From positions 11,816,983 through 11,880,982 of the forward strand of contig NC_087077.1 in NCBI RefSeq assembly GCF_026151205.1: a DNA stretch of 64,000 nt, given 5' to 3'. The first letter of the stretch is position 1. Each line of letters opens with the position of its first letter. The stretch is from Bolinopsis microptera (Eukaryota > Ctenophora > Tentaculata > Lobata > Bolinopsidae). The translations under genes and the position numbers were made by a program. Under the pieces are notes generated by a model. It was not told the DNA's origin and made no database searches. It worked only from the letters and a program-made list of their open reading frames with translations. Below are positions 10,285 to 23,723 of this stretch, piece after piece.

Positions 10285-13200
10285 TAGTAAGGGGAAAAGT
10301 GGTCGATTTAAGGGTTCCGTTGGATTTGAATGTTCACAAGGATTTCTCAACGGAATATGGTAGTTAGGACCCCCTACGAACATAATTAGACTTGTTGCCA
10401 ATTTTGTATCTCAACAGAAACACCACTTTTACCACTTTTTACCACCTTTGTACCACTTTTCTGGTTTGCCAAATATCTTTAGTTGTGAACGTCGTAGAAG
10501 GCTGAAAATTAACCTAGAATGTTTATCTTGTCAAGGAGTAAAACTTTTGTATCAAAAATTTTTACATTGGACAATCAGCTAATTGGATAATTTACCAATT
10601 AGTTAATCACCAAAAAAAGTGAAATTTTTTTATTGGCTCAAAATGATTGAAATCGTTTGAAACACGGAGAAATGTAGTTTTTAGAAAACTTCAAAATTTT
10701 TCACTTAAAATTTTTTTTTCGAGACTTCAAAAAAAAAAGTTTGAAAATTTGAAAATATTTTTTTCTCCGCCAAAAGTGATCGAATTGCATGAAACGTGGA
10801 TAAAAATGCCTCGCAGAAAAATTTCGAAGATTTTTAGATTGAGGAATACTAAAATCATCAATATTTGAAGTTGGAGTTCAGTAAATCTGAACCACACAAT
10901 ATTAGAGTTTCGTAACTAATTACAATACAGCTTTATCAAATTCCACATAAAGAAACAGCACAAAAGGACCATTTAAGATCGAACCGATTTTACCTGCTGT
11001 ACTATCATTTATTGATTTCAATGATCAAAACCTCTGTCAATCTTGCCAATCTATACCGGGTATCTGAATGTACCGGACCTCTTATTTACCTCTATAATTA
11101 GACCCAGTTGTGCAAGAAATGCGATTTCTCACAGGGGTTTCTTTAAACTGTGCACTTTTTATCACTCTCGCAACTCGCAAGAGGCCTGGTATTATAGGGG
11201 GGGGGGGGGGGGGGGAGGGGGGTGGGGTATAGGAAGCGAGTGTAAATATACCTTCCATCATCCATTGTGGCTTTTTTGTATTGTGAATGCGCATGCCGCT
11301 TCGTTTGCTATGCCATATACCTCGAATAACCCCCATATGTCATTGCCAGGGTCGGGATAGAGCTGGAGATAGCATTGAAAAGTTGCTAGAAATAGCTAGA
11401 TTTAGAGTAAACTGGTGGTAGCTGGGTGGTGCTAGCATGGATGTAGCAGAACGTAGCTACACGGGGTTTCATTGGAGTTGGTTATTTTAATGGCCAAAGA
11501 GTGCCGGAACTAAAGTTACTTAAGATTGCAGTTTAGGGGCAGTGTAAAACCACGGTGTAGTCAGGGACACAGAGCTACAGTGCAGGAGTACTGCAATAGA
11601 ACAGTGCAAGTGATACAGTCTGCAACAGTAAAACGCCGACGAAGCTAGACTTAGATCTAGAGTGAACTGATGGAAGCTGGGTGGTGCTAAAATGGAGGTA
11701 GCAGAACGTACTACATGATGAAAACAGGAAAACTAAGGCTGGTTGAGACCTAAAAAGATGTGAATCTGTCCTGATAGATCCAGTGAAGAGCGAGTAGCGA
11801 AGAGTTTGATCACTAACCTAAAGCTCTAAACAAGAAGAGGGCTAAAGAGACTCACTTTGATCAATAAATCCGGTACGGCAAGGTCTGTAGCCTTGATAAG
11901 AAGATACCATGAAGTAATTCATGCAGAAAAGTCGATTTATATAAAGGGTTTCGTTGGATCTAAAAAGGGTGGGTCAGTCTCTCTGTTATCATAAGATTCT
12001 GATGAAATGCTGTTAAGCTCAGGACGGTGATCTTAATAGGTCGGATAGCTGTATCTGGTTGCTTCCAGCCCACCCATTGTCGCTTGAAAATAAGTTCTCA
12101 CCCCCACCTCTTCCAAAAATACAGTTACCAGAGCAGGAAACTCTTCTTCCTCCTCTTCTTTCAACACAAACACAATCAGGTTTCAAGCTACTCTCCTCCT
12201 CTGCAGCCACAATCTTATCTCCTTCTTCGGAGTTTTACTGTTGCAGACTGTATCACTTGCACTGTTTCTTTTGCAGTACTCCTGCACTGTAGCTCTGTGT
12301 CCCTGACTACACCGTGGTTTACACTGCCCCTAAACTGCAATCTTAAGTAACTTTAGTTCCGGCACTCTTTGGCCATTAAAATAACCAACTCCAATGAAAC
12401 CCCGTGTAGCTACGTTCTGCTACATCCATGCTAGCACCACCCAGCTACCACCAGTTTACTCTAATCTAGCTATTTCTAGCAACTTTTTCAATGCTATCTC
12501 CAGCTCTATCCCGACCCTGGCAATGACATATGGGGGTTATTCGAGGTATATGGCATAGCAAACGAAGCGGCATGCGCATTCACAATACAAAAAAGCCACA
12601 ATGGATGATGGAAGGTATATTTACACTCGCTTCCTATACCCCCCCCCCCCCCCCCCTATAATACCAGGCCTCTTGCGAGATGCGAGAGTGACAAAAAGTG
12701 CACAGTTTAAAGAAACCCCTGTGAGAAATCGCATTCTTGCACAACTGGGTCTAATATAGAGGTAAATAAGAGGGTCCGGTACATTCAGATACCCGGTATA
12801 GATTGGCAAGATTGACAGAGGTTTTGATCATTGAAATCAATAAAATGATAGTACAGCAGGTAAAATCGGTTCGATCTTAAATGGTCCTTTTGTGCTGTTT
12901 CTTTATGTGGAATTTGATAAAGCTGTATTGTAATTAGTTTGAAACTCTAATATTGTGTGGTTAACCTTTTTCAGGTCCAGCCCTTTCGCTAAGCTATTCC
13001 TAATTACTAAATATGTCGAGATTTACTGAACTCCAACTTCAAATATCGATGATTTTAGTATTCCCCCAATCTAAAAATCTTCGAAGTTTTTCTGCAAAGC
13101 ATTTTATACTCGTTTCATGCAATTCGATCACTTTTGGCGGAAAAAAATATTTTTCAAATTTTCAAACTTTTTTTTTCAAGTCTCGAAAAAAAATTTTAAG

Positions 13201-13607
13201 TGAAAATTTTTGAAGTTTTTTCTAAAAACTACATTTCTCCGTGTTTCAAACGATTTAATCATTTTAAGCCAATAAAAAATTTTCACTTTTTTTGGTGATT
13301 AACTAATTGGTAATTATCCAATTAGCTGATTGTCCGATGTAAAAATTTTTGATACAAAAGTTTTACTCCTTGATAAGATAAACATTTTAGGTTAATTTGC
13401 AGCCTTCTATGATGTTCACAACTAAAGATATTTGGCAAACCAGAAAGGTGGTACAAAGGTGGTAAAAAGTGGTAAAAGTGGTGTTTCCGTTGAGATACAA
13501 AATTGGCACAAGTCTAATTATGTTCGTAGGGGTCCTAACTACCATATTCCGTGAGAAATCCTTGTGAACATTCGAATCCAACGGAATGCCACTTTTCCCC
13601 CTTACTA
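10285..13607. mobile_element. foldback element 1 (3.3 kb, arms of about 1.35 kb)
   Basis: It begins TAGTAAGGGGAAAAGTGG and ends with its inverse. The first about 1350 bp (10285-11632) return inverted at about 12232-13607 with minor differences, leaving a loop of about 600 bp. Flanking CTA on both sides (10282-10284, 13608-13610) is a probable 3-bp target duplication; the opposite duplication arm (about 49385-49400) shows the unfilled site. No transposase frame is visible. Arms contain AT-rich tracts and homopolymer G/C runs near 11200 and 12645. The loop partly repeats arm sequence (GCTGGGTGGTGCTA at 11668 and 11418). Confidence 0.85.
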
Positions 13608-13629
13608 CTATTTGACACGCCTGTAATAA

Positions 13630-16600
13630 TAGTAAGGGGAAAAGTGGCATTCCGTTGGATTCGAATGTTCACAAGGATTTCTCAACGGAATATGGTAGTT
13701 AGGACCCCATACGAACATAATTAGACTTGTTGCCAATTTTGTATCTCAACGGAAACACCACTTTTACCACTTTTTACCACCTTTGTACCACCTTTCTGGT
13801 TTGCCAAATTCTTTAGTTGGGAACATCATAGAAGGCTGCAATTAAACCTAAAATGTTTATCTTATCAAGGAGTAAAACTTTTGTATCAAAATTTTTACAT
13901 CGGACAATCAGCTAATGGATAATTACCAATTAGTTAATCACCAAAAAAAGTGAAAATTTTTTATTGGCTTAAAATGATTTAAATCGTTTGAAACACGGGA
14001 GAAATGTAGTTTTTAGAAAAACTTCAAAAATTTTTCACTTAAAATTTTTTTTCGAGACTTGAAAAAAAAGTTTGAAAATTTGAAAAATATTTTTTTTCCG
14101 CCAAAAGTGATCGAATTGCATGAAACGTGGATAAAAATGCTTTTGCAGAAAAACTTCGAAGATTTTAGATTGGGGAATACTAAAATCATCGATATTTGAA
14201 GTTGGAGTTCAGTAAATCTCGACATATTTTAGTAATTAGGAATAGCTTAGCGAAAGGGCTGGACCTGAAAAAGGTTAACCACACAATATTAGAGTTTCAT
14301 AACTAATTACAATACAGCTTTATCAAATTCCACATAAAGAAACAGCACAAAAGGACCATTTAAGATCGAACCGATTTTACCTGCTGTACTATCATTTTAT
14401 TGATTTCAATGATCAAAACCTCTGTCAATCTTGCCAATCTATACCGGGTATCTGAAAGTACCGGACCTCTTATTTACCTCTATAATTAGACCCCAGTTGT
14501 GCAAGAAATGCGATTTCTCACAGGGGTTTCTTTAAACTGTGCACTTTTTGTCACTCTCGCAACTCGCAAGAGGCCTGGTATTATAGGGGGGGGGGGGGGT
14601 ATAGGAAGCGAGTGTAAATATACCCTTCCATCATCCATTGTGGCTTTTTTGTATTGTGAATGCGCATGCCGCTTCGTTTGCTATGCCATATACCTCGAAT
14701 AACCCCCATATGTCATTGCCAGGGTCGGGATAGAGCTGGAGATAGCATTGAAAGTTGCTAGAAAATAGCTAGACTTATAATAAACTGGTGGTAGCTGGGT
14801 GGTGCTAGCATGGATGTAGCAGAACGTAGCTACACGGGGTTTCATTGGAGTTGGTTATTTTAATGGCCAAAGAGTGCCGGAACTAAAGTTACTTAAGATT
14901 GCAGTTTAGGGGCAGTGTAAACCACGGTGTAGTCAGGGACACAGAGCTACAGTGCAGGAGTACTGGCAAAAGAACAGTGCAAGTGATACAGTCTGCAACA
15001 GTAAAACTCCGAAGAAGGAGATAAGATTGTGGCTGCAGAGGAGGAGAGTAGCTGGAACCTGATTGTGTTTGTGTTGAAAGAAGAGGAGGAAGAGAGATTC
15101 CTGCTCTGGTAACTGTATTTTTGGAAGAGGTGGGGTGAGAACTTATTTTCAAGCGACAAGGGTGGGCTGGAAGCAACCAGATACAGCTATCCGACCTATT
15201 AAGATCACCGTCCTGAGCTTAACAGCATTTCATCAGAATCTTATGAAAACAGAGAGACTGACCCACCCTTTTTAGATCCAACGAAACCCTTTATATAAAT
15301 CGACTTTTCTGCATGAATTACTTCATTGGTATCTTCTTATCAAGGCTACAGACCTTGCCGTACCGGATTTATTGATCAAAGTGAGTCTCTTTAGCCCTCT
15401 TCTTGTTTAGAGCTTTAGGTTAGTGATCAAACTCTTCGCTACTCGCTCTTCACTGGATCTATCAGGACAGATTCACATCTTTTTAGGTCTCAACCAGCCT
15501 TAGTTTTCCTGTTTTCATCATGTAGTACGTTCTGCTACCTCCATTTTAGCACCACCCAGCTTCCATCAGTTCACTCTAGATCTAAGTCTAGCTTCGTCGG
15601 CGTTTTACTGTTGCAGACTGTATCACTTGCACTGTTCTATTGCAGTACTCCTGCACTGTAGCTCTGTGTCCCTGACTACACCGTGGTTTACACTGCCCCT
15701 AAACTGCAATCTTAAGTAACTTTAGTTCCGGCACTCTTTGGCCATTAAAATAACCAACTCCAATGAAACCCCGTGTAGCTACGTTCTGCTACATCCATGC
15801 TAGCACCACCCAGCTACCACCAGTTTACTCTAAATCTAGCTATTTCTAGCAACTTTTCAATGCTATCTCCAGCTCTATCCCGACCCTGGCAATGACATAT
15901 GGGGGTTATTCGAGGTATATGGCATAGCAAACGAAGCGGCATGCGCATTCACAATACAAAAAAGCCACAATGGATGATGGAAGGTATATTTACACTCGCT
16001 TCCTATACCCCCCCCCCCCCCCCCCCCCTATAATACCAGGCCTCTTGCGAGTTGCGAGAGTGATAAAAAGTGCACAGTTTAAAGAAACCCCTGTGAGAAA
16101 TCGCATTTCTTGCACAACTGGGTCTAATTATAGAGGTAAATAAGAGGTCCGGTACATTCAGATACCCGGTATAGATTGGCAAGATTGACAGAGGTTTTGA
16201 TCATTGAAATCAATAAAATGATAGTACAGCAGGTAAAATCGGTTCGATCTTAAATGGTCCTTTTGTGCTGTTTCTTTATGTGGAATTTGATAAAGCTGTA
16301 TTGTAATTAGTTACGAAACTCTAATATTGTGTGGTTCAGATTTACTGAACTCCAACTTCAAATATTGATGATTTTAGTATTCCTCAATCTAAAAATCTTC
16401 GAAATTTTTCTGCGAGGCATTTTTATCCACGTTTCATGCAATTCGATCACTTTTGGCGGAAAAAAATATTTTCAAATTTTCAAACTTTTTTTTTTGAAGT
16501 CTCGAAAAAAAATTTTAAGTGAAAAATTTTTGAAGTTTTTCTAAAAACTACATTTCTCCGTGTTTCAAACGATTTCAATCATTTTGAGCCAATAAAAAAA

Positions 16601-16925
16601 TTTCACTTTTTTTGGTGATTAACTAATTGGTAATTATCCAATTAGCTGATTGTCCAATGTACAAAAGTTTTACTCCTTGACAAGATAAACATTCTAGGTT
16701 AATTTTCAGCCTTCTACGACGTTCACAACTAAAGATATTTGGCAAACCAGAAAAGTGGTACAAAGGTGGTAAAAAGTGGTAAAAGTGGTGTTTCTGTTGA
16801 GATACAAAATTGGCAACAAGTCTAATTATGTTCGTAGGGGTCCTAACTACCATATTCCGTTGAGAAATCCTTGTGAACATTCAAATCCAACGGAACCCTT
16901 AAATCGACCACTTTTCCCCTTACTA
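13630..16925. mobile_element. foldback element 2, inverted copy of element 1
   Basis: A second complete element of the same family (TAGTAAGGGG ... CCCCTTACTA), oriented opposite to element 1 and separated from it by only 22 bp of original target sequence. It has arms at 13630-15008 and 15602-16925 and a loop of about 590 bp that is the inverse of element 1's loop. TAA flanks it on both sides (13627-13629, 16926-16928), so it appears to be an independent insertion. No coding sequence. Confidence 0.85.
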
Positions 16926-17864
16926 TAATACTTAGTGTCTGATTATATCTTATTCAGAACACATTGTGTGTAACACGAAGCTTCTTATCTTGTATCGTCC
17001 TGTCTGTCCAACTAGAAACTAGTGACGATTGTACTTGTTTAAACTCTATGTTTTTTGTGGAGTTACGGGACATGAATTATTATACAGGAGTGAATTTGCT
17101 GAGTCCCTAAAGGATATAGGAAGGAAAGGGCACACAGTTTATACAATATGCTACATCTTTCTCCCGTTTCTTTATGTACCATCTGCTCTACAATCATTCA
17201 GAACACACATAAAAATAAAAGTAACCAGTATAATTGTTATAATAATATATAACTATTATTTACACGGCATTTCCTGGAGACTAAACTAAACAGTAAGTGT
17301 ACAGGTGATTGGTCAAGTTCAGACAGCTATAATAGCACGCTAATGTTATAGTAATGTCGTTAGAATACCGCGACCAATTCCTCACATACCTTAACTAACA
17401 TATGTGGGATTCTTTGGATACACAGTGGTGTATAAATAGGTAACAACTGATTTGCTGCATATTTGGGGATCAGGTCAAATCTCCTCAATTACCGACAGAA
17501 GACAATCACTGGCAGTTCAGATCAATTGGTAACATAACATCATGGGTGTAACAGAGGCCATAACATACCCTATAAATTGAGTTATCTGAAATACAGTGTC
17601 CTGTGATAATGATATACATAGAAGTTTTGTCGGGTAGGGTTTCATCAAGCAAATTGATTCTGAATTATAAAATCACATTAGTTTCTGTGTACTAACATAT
17701 TCAGTTCGGTTGCCGGTAACTTTATGTGATCTACATGAAACGTCTAAGTGCAAGGTTCACTTTCCGTCTGACAATTTAAAGACACTGCTGACTGCAACTG
17801 TAAACAATCTGCCACACAACGATTAAGATGACAGATAAGAGTCCTATTTAGTAAGAATACTCAC
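16926..17864. repeat. inverted duplication, left arm segment 2 (intronic)
   Basis: Inverse of 48454-49385, which is WAVE intron 4 in the right arm. No coding sequence; the 86-codon frame at 17029-17289 and its mirror at 49019-49279 are intronic. Confidence 0.85.
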
Positions 17865-18771
17865 ATGTGGTTGTGAGGCCTGGACATCATCTACACTCAT
17901 CAGGTCCAGAAACTGGTGCAGAGGCGGGGTTTTCTCCATTGCTTCATACTTCTCCTTTATCTGAAATAAATTCGTTTGAGGGCGGTACTCTGCTCGATGA
18001 AACAGCAAATGTCCGGCTTTTCAAAGGCAAAAGGAGGATTCTTAACATGTATTTTTGGTGTAGCAGTTCTAGAAAGAATTATGAGGCAATCAACCAGCTG
18101 TACAGTTAATGTTTAAACTTATTTTATTTATTTTGATATAAAATGTAAACTTTACTCACAGCACTAGGCCTGGTGTCCTTGTAGAATAGAGACTGCTTCT
18201 TGTTCACTAACCCTGGACCATTTGCTGGCTCAGATATTTCTATCTCAGTATTTTTTACTAAACACTCGTTCAAAAGTTTCACTTTGTTGTGCAATTTATT
18301 TGTTCTATCGACCGTGCTGCAGAATATATTGTGGTTTTAATATCTAAGGTTATTTGGAAATTCAATTCAGTTGGATCTTCAATGATTCGACTAAGAAATA
18401 TCTCAATTTAAAAAGCTTAAAAAAAAAAGAAAGCTCACTCTTTAGCGATAGTATGTAAATTAGTGAACATCTCATCTGCAAAAGCCGCTATGTCACAGAG
18501 CTGCTTCATTACACCTGGGAGTGGGTGAAATTGTAAGAAGTTTTCAGAAACAAGAGAGGGAAACCAATAAAAAACAGAAAATACTTTACTACAGTTAACA
18601 GAGAACTGGTTGAATTCAAGTATCTTAAATAAGCTAACCAACAAAGGAGATGTAAGTGGTCTCCTCAAAGTTGTGGGTGTTCTGGGAGGAGGACAACTCC
18701 ACGGCCGGTCCAGTAATGTGGTTTATCTGACATATTCTGACAGGCTGTACGACACGTCCCTTCAGTGGCAT
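17865..18771 (-). pseudogene. partial second copy of WAVE/SCAR, exons 1-4 only
   Basis: This is the inverted copy of exons 1-4 of the WAVE gene at 46430: on the minus strand exon 1 is 18639-18771 (start codon at its high end), exon 2 18439-18514, exon 3 18160-18316 and exon 4 17865-17960. All splice sites and phases are kept, and I saw essentially no coding change (one silent CCT/CCG difference in exon 1). It would encode the WAVE homology domain, which binds the Abi/HSPC300 partners of the WAVE complex. The arm ends before exon 5, so the basic, proline-rich, WH2 and acidic parts are missing. Intron 1 here lacks the LINE present in the right copy. It may be a truncated gene copy or a misplaced allele. 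Confidence 0.8.
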
Positions 18772-19272
18772 TCTATTACAGGTGCAAACACGCTATTCTT
18801 CTGCCATTTCTTGGATTCAGTTCTTGTGAGTAGCTTTTGTCATTTCATTCCATATGCACTGCAAAATGTTGTGATAGTTAACATTACGAATGGGAACAAC
18901 TCTTCCAAATGCGAAATGAAGACATTTTAACAGAACTTGGTTTCGAGAGCATTATTGTACAATGTACCAGCTTATACAACACGACAATGGCACTATTAGT
19001 ACACAAGCAGGCAAAGTGTAATGATTTTTCATTTGAATCAAATCAAGAAAATTTCTTGATTTGATTCAAATGAAAATCAGGGGTTATAACATATCAGGGG
19101 TTATAAATTCCTCGGGTCATAAGTTTAGGACAAACAAGCATCAGACCAATAGAGTCAATTTGAATTCAAATATTTGACAGATTGATTGTATCTTCAACTG
19201 TAATAAGCGACACTAATATTACAACATCTGACCAAAACACTACTTTTTATTTGAAAATTCAATTAATTATTA

Positions 19273-19590
19273 TCTTACTATATATAAAGCGAGACGATAT
19301 ATATATATATATTTATCCGTGCCATTTTACTGACACCACGGCATCAACTTTAACGCGAATTTCTGCAAAAACCGTCAAAGATATACAACAGAAACTTTTT
19401 TGACTGGGTCAAATGCTTTAATGGCCTCCAAATCAGCATGAAAAAATAAAAAATTGGCCAAGAAATAGGAGTTTTAGAGCCCAAAATTTGGTACCCCAAG
19501 TGGTGTCAAAATCGCGAATTAAATAGGTAATAATTGTTTTAGTCTCTTGAGTCTTGACACAATTTTAGGGTTAGACGGGTTCCTGCTAGT
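19273..19590. mobile_element. 318-bp Helitron-like non-autonomous element
   Basis: It starts TCTTACTATATATAAAGCG and ends GGGTTCCTGCTAGT, matching the 5' TC and 3' CTRRT termini of Helitrons; it lies in AT sequence with no obvious target duplication. The right arm (about 45925-45940) has the same flanks without the insertion. No coding sequence. Confidence 0.7.
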
Positions 19591-21145
19591 ATATATAAAT
19601 CAAGCGTTACATTTCAGCCATGCAAAATTACAATGACATATTTTGATATTCTAATTGATAAATGTTACTGCAATATAAAGTTGCTAATATAAGTTGCTTA
19701 ATGTTTGTCCGGATGACAACTAACTAAAAAAGAAAAATAAACTTGATTACATAATAATTAATTCGGCTGCACCAACACATAGCAAGAGCCACATTAACGT
19801 TGGGGCCGTCTACCAAATTTGAATGACAAACAATAACAAGAAATCAAACATATCATAAATAATTATAGGGATTTTGTTCGTTACAACTCTGTCACAACTG
19901 ATAGAAGAAAAATAAGGAAAATAAGCGGATAGGAAATCGGACGGACAGAATTGTAACCAACAAAAAACACATTTCAGAGAATCATAAGACAGACGAGCTA
20001 ATCTGACCAGACTGTATCGGCAGCCCAGAGGTACTTGATCAGTTCGGCCTTATAAGTAGAAATCCGCTCTGACTGCCGAATACATACTGGTAGACCATTC
20101 CATTTCAGCATAGATCTATGAAAAAAGCTATTTCGGAAGGCATCCGAGCAGGGCACAGTAGTACTCATGTAAGTTGGAGTATCCGACCTATCAATTATTT
20201 GAGCATTGTGCCTAGTGTATCGGGTGCCCTCTGGACAGTATAGGACTATATAAGTATATAAGTAGGGAGCGAAACTGGAATTATGCTATTCACTATTTTA
20301 TAGAAGGTCATAAGATTGTTATAAATAAACTTTTGTTTAACAGGGAGAATATTTAATTTCTTTTGCTCTGTAGCAAGTTTATCGTCATAATAACTGGAGT
20401 AATGTTCACCATTGATCTATTTAATGGTCCTCTTTTGGATAGCAACAAACTGTTCAAGATGACTTGCAGTTTGAGGGGACCATATGACAGAACAATGTTC
20501 AAATATAGACCTAATTAACGCTAAATAGAACGATCTTTTCTGCCTTTTGTCAGTAGTGAAATTGATTGAAATAAATTTTCGTGCACATACAGAATGAATG
20601 GTTAATAATTTAATATATATGTAGACCAAGCTCTGTGCACGGGATGCTTCCTGGAAGAATCCAGTTCTTTTAGCGGGGCACCCTACCTAAAGCCAAATTG
20701 AGATATAATAATCATATTCCTAGGGAAATAATCAGAAATCGAATACCAATCAAATAATATGATATATAGGAGTAGTAACCCTATTTACTATGCAAAATGC
20801 CCCAACCACATAGTGTAAATTGATATAAATTCCATATCATCATTTAACCTCAATAGTCAATATAATAGCCCAAGCAAAATTAAATAACTTCTTATATACC
20901 TTACTGTCATACTACAAATTAATTAAACATTTGAAATCTGTTAACCAGAGAATAAATTTCTAAACCTAATGCAAATGACATGTTCTCCTAAGTAGTCCAA
21001 GTCTGGAATTAGCTTTGGAAACAAGCGCTTTACATTGTGCTCCCCAATTAAACCTGGAGTTTATTGCGACTCCTAAATCTGACTGAGAGGGCACAAAGTC
21101 AATATCACTTCCAGAAAGTTTATAGAAGAAGGTGTTGAATGGGGT
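19591..21145 (-). pseudogene. LINE fragment, C-terminal reverse-transcriptase region
   Basis: Minus-strand remnant of a non-LTR retrotransposon. The upstream frame (20966-21145) reads LSGSDIDFVPSQSDLGVAI..LGLLRRTCH, the connection after the polymerase domain; the second (20417-20560) reads FEHCSVIWSPQTASHLEQF, typical of the C-terminal region of jockey/CR1-like elements. About 400 bp (roughly 20565-20970) separate the two halves and are missing in the right-arm copy. The 3' end is the TATATA tract beside the Helitron-like element. Related copies lie at 44818-45935 and 38430-38919. Confidence 0.8.
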
Positions 21146-21660
21146 AACACGACTCCTGTCCGACAGCGACATCTGTCCGACAGCGACATCTGTCCAACTC
21201 AGGGTACCAGAAAAAACGACATCTGTCCGAAATTGTGATCTGATTTCAATACGAAACATTTTCAATTAGAGACATGATCCGAACTGTTACTTGCTAATTT
21301 GTATACGTAACATTTCCTATTTGAAATATGATCTGAGCCATAGTTTACTACCATAGTTTTTCTCTAGTTGTGTAATCAACTACAATTCTCTGAAGTTGTC
21401 GATTGTAAAATATTTATTGTTTGTTCCCCACGTGTTGATTCCACATGTGGGGAGCGAAGTTAGGATTGGTGGTTGATGTCCCGATCCAAGTACGTTTTCG
21501 TAGTATGAAGCAAACTCAGCCATGTCCACCATTCTGTTGAGGGATGATAGCTGGCAGCCAAGCTTTAGCTTTGCTCTAGATTCGTAACCCAAACCACCAA
21601 CTGCTTCAGATACGACCTATTTCGTCGGTTGATCTCCACCCAGACAACCTTGTAACGTAA
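21146..21660. other. left-arm-specific sequence, no gene
   Basis: No counterpart in the right arm between the LINE 5' end and the sequence matching 22520. Three copies of CGACATCTGTCCGA lie near 21165-21230. No convincing frame. Confidence 0.5.
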
Positions 21661-21664
21661 ATGT

Positions 21665-21955
21665 GGCACTGTGACACTTGTGGCCCTATCATGTGGCACT
21701 TGCGACACTCACATGTGGCACTTGCGACACTAACATATGTAACATGTGGCACTTGCGACACTCACATGTGGCACTTGCGACACTAACATATGTAACATGT
21801 GGCACTTGCGACACTCACATGTGGCACTATCATATGTAGCATGTGGCACTTGCGGCACTCACATGTGGCACTTGTGGCACTATCATATATAGCATGTGGC
21901 ACTTGCGGCACTCACATGTGGCACTTACAGCACCAATATGCTGCATAGTTAGTAT
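21665..21955. repeat. minisatellite of CACATGTGGCACTTGCGACA units
   Basis: Tandem units built from CATGTGGCACTTGCGACACT, some separated by AACATATGTAA, with higher-order pairs near 21720-21830. Absent from the right arm. Confidence 0.9.
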
Positions 21956-22016
21956 ATAGGTACAATGCTGCTTTTTTTTGCAAGAGTCATCAACTGAACT
22001 GGTTCCTACTTCGACT

Positions 22017-22094
22017 TTACCTGGGGTCCCCAGGCTATTTGGTGTTATGTTCATAAAGATTCGGCGGAATGACAGGCTGAGCGCCGCCCAGTAA
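22017..22094. mobile_element. GC-rich mini-MITE, family D
   Basis: TTACCTGGGGTCCCCAGG ... GGCTGAGCGCCGCCCAGTAA, 78 bp. Flanked by CTTCGACT and CTTCAACT, an 8-bp target duplication with one change. Both ends hold strong small hairpins. Confidence 0.8.
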
Positions 22095-22831
22095 CTTCAA
22101 CTTTAAGTTATAAAATTGATTTTTACGATAATATCGTGAAACATAATTCTGCCCGATTCATACTGCGATTCAGCAATCATAAATAACGCTAAATAAAAGA
22201 CGATATTAATTTGTTTAATGATTGCAATCATAAGTTGGCGTGTTAAGCTTGAATTTATCAGTGTTCTTATACGATTAAGAATTACAGATGACATGATTGT
22301 ATTACTATTGTGATCATCGGTCAACTACAAAACAAAGGCTCATCGAATACCTTTCGGTGTGCCTACGATTGTGAGTCTGAGTCTGACTGACATGAAATTA
22401 ACTTTTTTGTACATAATAATCTTAAAATTATGATATAAAAATATAAATATTTTTATATATAATATGCATTGTAATGCGGCACAACCCCATCCCTTAACAA
22501 GCTTTCGCCAAAAACTAACAACTAACCCTGTCATGTCCAATTTTGACTGTTATGACTATGTTATACTTATAATAAGTGTACCGTGATCGTGATATAATAA
22601 TGATACTTATACTGTACGAATAACCCGGGCTTTCGATTAATTAATGGGGAAGCATTTAATCTTCAGAATAACCAATAAAAAACATCCGCTGCCGACAATT
22701 TAAACTGTTTTAATTTAACAATTTTACAAAAGCAAAAAAGCAATTAACAGTTTAACATTTATTCGAAACGATAAATTGGACTTAACGGGTGATACTCGTA
22801 AAATATTTGTTCCAAATATTACCGTCTAAAT

Positions 22832-22943
22832 TTGTAGCGCGATGCACTACTGGGTCGCGCGCGCATCAAATAATGCTTCTTGCAACCACCGAACTGCGAA
22901 GGATTGACATCGTGCTGCGACTAGGATTGACATCGTGAATCAA
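22832..22943. mobile_element. GC-rich mini-MITE, family A
   Basis: TTGTAGCGCGATGCACTACTGGG ... begins the element in 20 bp of shared terminus and it ends GACATCGTGAATCAA. Flanks CGTCTAAAT and CGTCCAAAT give an 8-9 bp target duplication. Its inverse counterpart in the right arm is at about 42810-42920. Confidence 0.7.
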
Positions 22944-23074
22944 CGTCCAAATAGGACCATCGACGAGTCCAACTCGGCGCGCGCCCTGGTAGGTTATAAA
23001 CCTACAAATTGGACAGGGCACAACTATTATATAACGAGCCCACGTCGATCTATTCTACTTCAAATAACAATAAC

Positions 23075-23172
23075 TTGTCATACGTTGTATGACCCGCCGC
23101 GCACGAGTGCGCGGCTCCCCTGTATCGTAGAAACTCTAGTGAAGCGACAGTGGGGGTCACCACGTGATACAA
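23075..23172. mobile_element. GC-rich mini-MITE, family B
   Basis: 98 bp, TTGTCATACGTTGTATGACC ... GGTCACCACGTGATACAA, with the internal palindrome CCGCGCACGAGTGCGCGG. Exact 8-bp target duplication ACAATAAC on both sides. Confidence 0.85.
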
Positions 23173-23320
23173 ACAATAACACCCGCCGCCCGTTAATGTT
23201 ATGTTACTTTGAATTTGATTGCTTAATCCTTAATTGACGATGTCAATTCATCTTAGCTCGGCGCGGCACAGTCAACAGTAGCGCATTTCGCCGATCTAGC
23301 TGTGAGAAGCCTCTTGCTCT

Positions 23321-23392
23321 TTACCTGGGGACCCCAGGCTATTATGTTCATTAACAATTAGGCGGAATGACAGGCTGAGCGCGGACCAGTAA
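23321..23392. mobile_element. GC-rich mini-MITE, family D, nested in a family A copy
   Basis: 72 bp, TTACCTGGGGACCCCAGG ... GCGGACCAGTAA, with exact 8-bp duplication CTTGCTCT. It sits inside sequence that is an uninterrupted family A element in the right arm (42389-42506), so it inserted later. Confidence 0.85.
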
Positions 23393-23723
23393 CTTGCTCT
23401 AACCAGAGCCCTCTCGCTTGCAGTAGCGCGCGACCGCCGAAGGCAAAGGATATATTCAACTTGTGAAACAAGCGCATCACGCAGTACGCGTATATATGGT
23501 ATACACATGGCTATGTGAAAGAAGCCTCATTGAGTGCGCGGCGCGGCACAGTAATGCATCGCGCTATAACAACTTAACCCTAATTAAATCCTAACCCTAT
23601 AACGGCTAATTTTGATTTTAACCTATAATTAACTATTTATAGGCTGAGATTGCTGATCGGATGGGTCCATTTTATTTTATTCTTAGCATTCTTGCTTCGC
23701 ATTTTTGCATTATAGCATTTTTG

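Noticed and set aside
11043-11360. 105-codon frame with poly-Gly
   Set aside because: Lies in the foldback arm over a homopolymer G run; the mirrored arms give the same broken frames.
18610-18930. 106-codon frame on + (and mirror 46271-46591 on -)
   Set aside because: Antisense to WAVE exon 1 and its upstream region; no domain, while the sense strand gives a phase-correct exon.
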